Of a stretch of DNA of 64,000 nucleotides, positions 61,240 through 64,000 are shown piece by piece (position 1 is the stretch's first letter; the number at the start of each line of letters is the position of its first letter). A program made the translations under genes and the position numbers. The stretch spans positions 620,001 to 684,000 of the forward strand of contig NZ_CP150170.1 of assembly GCF_037963865.1 (NCBI RefSeq), in the 5' to 3' direction. The stretch comes from Paenibacillus sp. FSL R10-2734. Lineage in GTDB: Bacteria > Bacillota > Bacilli > Paenibacillales > Paenibacillaceae. Below the pieces are notes generated by a model. The model had not been told where the DNA came from. It saw only the letters and a list, made by a program, of their open reading frames with translations, and searched no databases.

Positions 61240-62403
61240 TTATTTAAAATCAACCTTGATCAGTGCTATCTCACTATTTGTACCAATGCGTAATGGCGGT
61301 CCCCAAGTCCCCGCACCAGATGTGACGATGACGTGAGGGCTGCTCGGATTTTTCTGATAATGCCCGTAATCTACTGTAAACATAGCGTTGGTAATTAGAT
61401 TTGCAGGGAATACTTGTCCTTGATGCGTATGTCCGCTAAGTATTAAATCAACTTCATTTCCGTACTCAATCATATTCGTGGGTTGATGATCCATTACGAT
61501 AATGGGCATAGTTGTATCCATGTTACTCATCACTTCGGAAGTTACTGCTCTTGGGTTTCCTTGATTACCAATCGGTGATGAATCCCTCCTACCAACAACA
61601 ACGAATTGATTATCAATAACGACATGCTCGTCATTTAGAAGTTTAATATTACTCTTATCTATAAAGTTCACAATCTCATCGTATGATCGTCCTGCATCAT
61701 GGTTACCTAAACAAGCATAAACCCCATAGGTTGACTGAATATTACTTAATAGCTCCATTCCTTTGGAAGGATTAGAGAGTGCATAGTAGTTACCATTAAA
61801 TATATCCCCTGTCATCAACACAATATCAGGCTGTAGATCATTAATACGATCAACAATATCTTCAAGGAACTTTACATCATTTACGTACCCTAAATGTAAG
61901 TCGCTGATCAGAACAATATTTAAATGATCTAATGAAGTGCTTTTGTGTATTTGGATCGGATACGATACTTCCTTTATCTGATTCGCATTATAAATTCCAT
62001 AGGACACCAATCCTATGACTAGAATTAATACTACCGACCTTGTATGAAAAATAACACGTTTTGGTGCAGGGGATGGGATGATCTTAATCCATTTACTAAT
62101 AAGTATGATCACGTCTGAAAGGAGCAACAGCAAGAACAAATAGAAATAGATTCCCATCCAATAGTCCCCGAATTGACCAATAAAATTTACAATACTTAAA
62201 TCGGTCGTCATAGCTGAAGAGGACAATAGTAAATTAATAATGATTGTCAGCGCACATAAACTGTAGATGACTCCATATACAATCCCGTTAATACTTGGAA
62301 AAATATGTTGTAACCATTTAAAAAACTTTCTCGCGATATAATAGTTACTTGCTCCGTACATAACGAATATAAATAAAAATGCAAATATCAAATGATACAC
62401 CAT
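61240..62403 (-). CDS. Membrane metallophosphoesterase (YkuE/YaeI-like)
   Basis: 387 residues. About four or five membrane helices (to residue 145) and a calcineurin-like domain with all metal motifs: DLHLGY, GDIFNGN, GNHD, and GHTHQG. Related proteins hydrolyse lipid-linked or nucleotide phosphodiesters near the membrane. Ribosome site is weak (AATAGG immediately before the ATG), so the start may be slightly downstream. Confidence 0.92.
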   Translation of the reverse strand: MVYHLIFAFLFIFVMYGASNYYIARKFFKWLQHIFPSINGIVYGVIYSLCALTIIINLLLSSSAMTTDLSIVNFIGQFGDYWMGIYFYLFLLLLLSDVIILISKWIKIIPSPAPKRVIFHTRSVVLILVIGLVSYGIYNANQIKEVSYPIQIHKSTSLDHLNIVLISDLHLGYVNDVKFLEDIVDRINDLQPDIVLMTGDIFNGNYYALSNPSKGMELLSNIQSTYGVYACLGNHDAGRSYDEIVNFIDKSNIKLLNDEHVVIDNQFVVVGRRDSSPIGNQGNPRAVTSEVMSNMDTTMPIIVMDHQPTNMIEYGNEVDLILSGHTHQGQVFPANLITNAMFTVDYGHYQKNPSSPHVIVTSGAGTWGPPLRIGTNSEIALIKVDFK

Positions 62404-62479
62404 CCTATTTCTTTAGATTTCAGAGAGTTCAATAAATAGTATAACGGATATTTTGATTCGGACAGGTGTGTTTCTATTA

Positions 62480-62495
62480 TTTAAAGCGCTTACTT
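62480..62495 (+). promoter_or_regulatory. cre-like CcpA site
   Basis: TTAAAGCGCTTACT (62481-62494) matches the catabolite-response consensus TGWAANCGNTNWCA at 12 of 14 positions, upstream of a polyol-type dehydrogenase gene. Confidence 0.45.
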
Positions 62496-62621
62496 ATATG
62501 AAAGTTATATAAAAATGTAAGTAGTAACATTTTACGACAATATTCACCTTACTTTTACATGGGGGGTGTGATATATTCTGGGCGAATATGGATAACACAA
62601 AAAACGAAAGGAAGAACGCAT

Positions 62622-63662
62622 ATGGAAGCGCTGGTGTGGACATCCAATCATAAGCTGGAGCTCTGCGAATGGGAAGAGCCCCAGATTGCAGCTCCGGATG
62701 AAGTTAAGATCCGGGTTGAGATGACAGGGGTTTGTGGAACAGATCTAGCGGTCATAACCGGTAAAGAGGAAGGAGTTCCAGGGGTCATTCGTGGTCATGA
62801 GGCTGTAGGGACCGTAATCGGAATCGGCAGCAACGTTGACCGTGTTAAGGTGGGGGACCGCGTAGTTATCGACCCGAATCAAAGCTGCAATGAATGTTAT
62901 TTTTGCTTGAAGGAACAGCCGCACCTATGTACGGGCACCGATGGAAATGGGATGCCCATTGCCGGTTTGAACCGAAATGGGACATTCACTTTTTTTTACT
63001 CTACTGCACAAACGTTTGCACACCCTCTTCCCGATCATATGAGCTGGGAGACGGGGGTATTGATCGAGCCGCTTGCCTGTGTGCTGCACAATTTCAAAGA
63101 GGCTAACGTTTCAGCAGACGATAAGGTTCTCATCCTTGGATCAGGGCCAATGGGACTGTTAAGTCAAATTGTGAGCAAATCCAAATCTGCGCTCACGGTA
63201 GCCACGGAAATTAATCCCTATCGGCTGGCCTTTGCCAGAGAGATTTCAGATTTCGCGCTGACACCTTCCCAATTAAATCAAGCAACCGTAGACGAGATCT
63301 GCTCGGGACATAAGTTTGATCTGATTATCGACACAGTGGGGACTCAGCTCGAAATGGCAGAGAAATGGATTGAGCGTGGAGGGCGTATCGTTCCTTTTGG
63401 TATTAATGCGAAGTATCGGTACACCTTTTCTCCTACCAAATTCGTACAGCATGCAATCAAAATTATCGCAGCTGGCGAATACCGCTACATGTTTGAGGAG
63501 GCTTTGCGGTTTGCTGCTGAAACACCTGAGCTGGAGAAACTGGTGACCAGAAAAGTTAAGCTCAATCAGTATGAAGCAGCGATTAACGAGTTGATCGGCT
63601 ATGAATTGAACTCTTTGAAGGTTGTTGAGAGTGAAACCGTGAAGACGGTTTTTGTTCCGTAA
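62622..63662 (+). CDS. Zinc-dependent alcohol/polyol dehydrogenase (MDR family)
   Basis: 346 residues from the ATG at 62622 (AAAGGAAG upstream). Catalytic zinc ligands in GVCGTD and GHEAVG, four structural-zinc cysteines in CNECYFCLKEQPHLC, Rossmann motif LILGSGPMGLLSQ. Resembles sorbitol, idonate or threonine dehydrogenases. The next gene follows 37 bases later, probably co-transcribed, and a cre-like site upstream fits sugar-related control. Confidence 0.92.
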   Translation: MEALVWTSNHKLELCEWEEPQIAAPDEVKIRVEMTGVCGTDLAVITGKEEGVPGVIRGHEAVGTVIGIGSNVDRVKVGDRVVIDPNQSCNECYFCLKEQPHLCTGTDGNGMPIAGLNRNGTFTFFYSTAQTFAHPLPDHMSWETGVLIEPLACVLHNFKEANVSADDKVLILGSGPMGLLSQIVSKSKSALTVATEINPYRLAFAREISDFALTPSQLNQATVDEICSGHKFDLIIDTVGTQLEMAEKWIERGGRIVPFGINAKYRYTFSPTKFVQHAIKIIAAGEYRYMFEEALRFAAETPELEKLVTRKVKLNQYEAAINELIGYELNSLKVVESETVKTVFVP

Positions 63663-63699
63663 ACGCAGAACTACATTCAATGAGAGGTGGCGCCTACTA

Positions 63700-64000
63700 A
63701 TGAGCGAAGACAGCAAATTAAGAATTGTTCAGGATTACTTGTCTACACACAAAGATAAAGACGTAGAGCCAATTTGGATACCTGCGGTGTGGAACGAGTG
63801 CCAATATGAGCGTGTTCTCGTTGAAAGAGATGGTGAAATTTGTGTGCAGCCGTATGATTTTTTGACGGAGCATTTGAAGTATGTGGACAGGCTTTCGTGG
63901 AGGTATTTACTCAAGGAGCGCACGAATCTGGACGACAGCGCGATCTATTCCTCGCTTATTCGCTATTCGACGGCTTGGGATTACAACCATGATGGAACAA
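63700..64000 (+). CDS. Unidentified protein, cut by the window end
   Basis: GAGAGGTGG lies nine bases before the ATG. The first 100 residues (MSEDSKLRIVQDYLSTHKDK, later EPIWIPAVWNECQYERVLVE and SSLIRYSTAWDYNHDG) are soluble, with many aromatic and acidic residues, somewhat like carbohydrate-active proteins, but I cannot assign a family from the fragment. Probably in an operon with the zinc dehydrogenase. Confidence 0.75.
   Translation, partial: MSEDSKLRIVQDYLSTHKDKDVEPIWIPAVWNECQYERVLVERDGEICVQPYDFLTEHLKYVDRLSWRYLLKERTNLDDSAIYSSLIRYSTAWDYNHDGT

Overview
This looks like a chromosomal segment of a Bacillales bacterium, most likely Paenibacillus or a close relative. The first 27 kb follows the conserved Firmicute block yybS-gdpP-rplI-dnaB-purA ... 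walRK-yycHI-walJ-htrA ... rlmH. Two features fit Paenibacillaceae especially: CBS and MazG-like genes sit ahead of yybS, and a LysM/G5/M23 peptidase lies just before walR. Gene calls rest on reading protein motifs and ribosome binding sites; no database search was run.

Region 1 (1-27227) is core genome: the end of a D-Ala-D-Ala carboxypeptidase, an LCP cell-wall ligase, the c-di-AMP phosphodiesterase/ribosome/helicase operon, purA, an M23 peptidase, the WalRK essential cell-wall two-component operon, an HtrA protease, a cold-shock protein, YdjO, cydABCD (cytochrome bd) behind two Rex-like operators, a small CxxH/CxxC protein and rlmH.

Region 2 (27210-37235) is accessory. The last codons of rlmH (Glu-Pro-Tyr-His-Lys-stop) recur as direct repeats at 27210, 28731, 33309 and 37218. 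This is the arrangement expected of SCC-type integration at rlmH. The repeats cut the region into three tandem cassettes: (a) an AT-rich Abi-family (AbiF/AbiD-like, HEPN motif) gene followed by a promoter and terminator that bracket a candidate small RNA; (b) a truncated XRE regulator, a membrane-anchored Mrr-type nuclease, a large U32 peptidase-family protein and an EcsC remnant; (c) a trmB / TauE-SafE-type permease / ornithine-cyclodeaminase-like operon plus transporter debris. No Ccr recombinase is in the window.

Region 3 (37236-43482) begins with a decayed IS3 element containing a 5' fragment of a group II intron. A redox operon follows (Lgt-like membrane protein, CcdA, TlpA-like thioredoxin, response regulator, sensor kinase), then an IS30 element that has split the 3' end of an S-layer-homology protein gene.

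Region 4 (43480-64000) is metabolic and accessory: SLH protein with a Thr-Pro repeat, aldose epimerase, a glycine riboswitch controlling a CycA-like permease, a DeoR regulator with a decayed phosphonate locus (internally deleted phnX plus a phosphonoacetaldehyde-reductase-like enzyme), a TetR/DHA2 efflux pair with a perfect operator palindrome, carboxynorspermidine synthase and decarboxylase behind an unidentified structured leader, a yjdI/yjdJ pseudogene, an SDR-MFS-SDR cluster, a chemoreceptor, a membrane metallophosphoesterase, a zinc alcohol dehydrogenase, and a gene cut by the window end.
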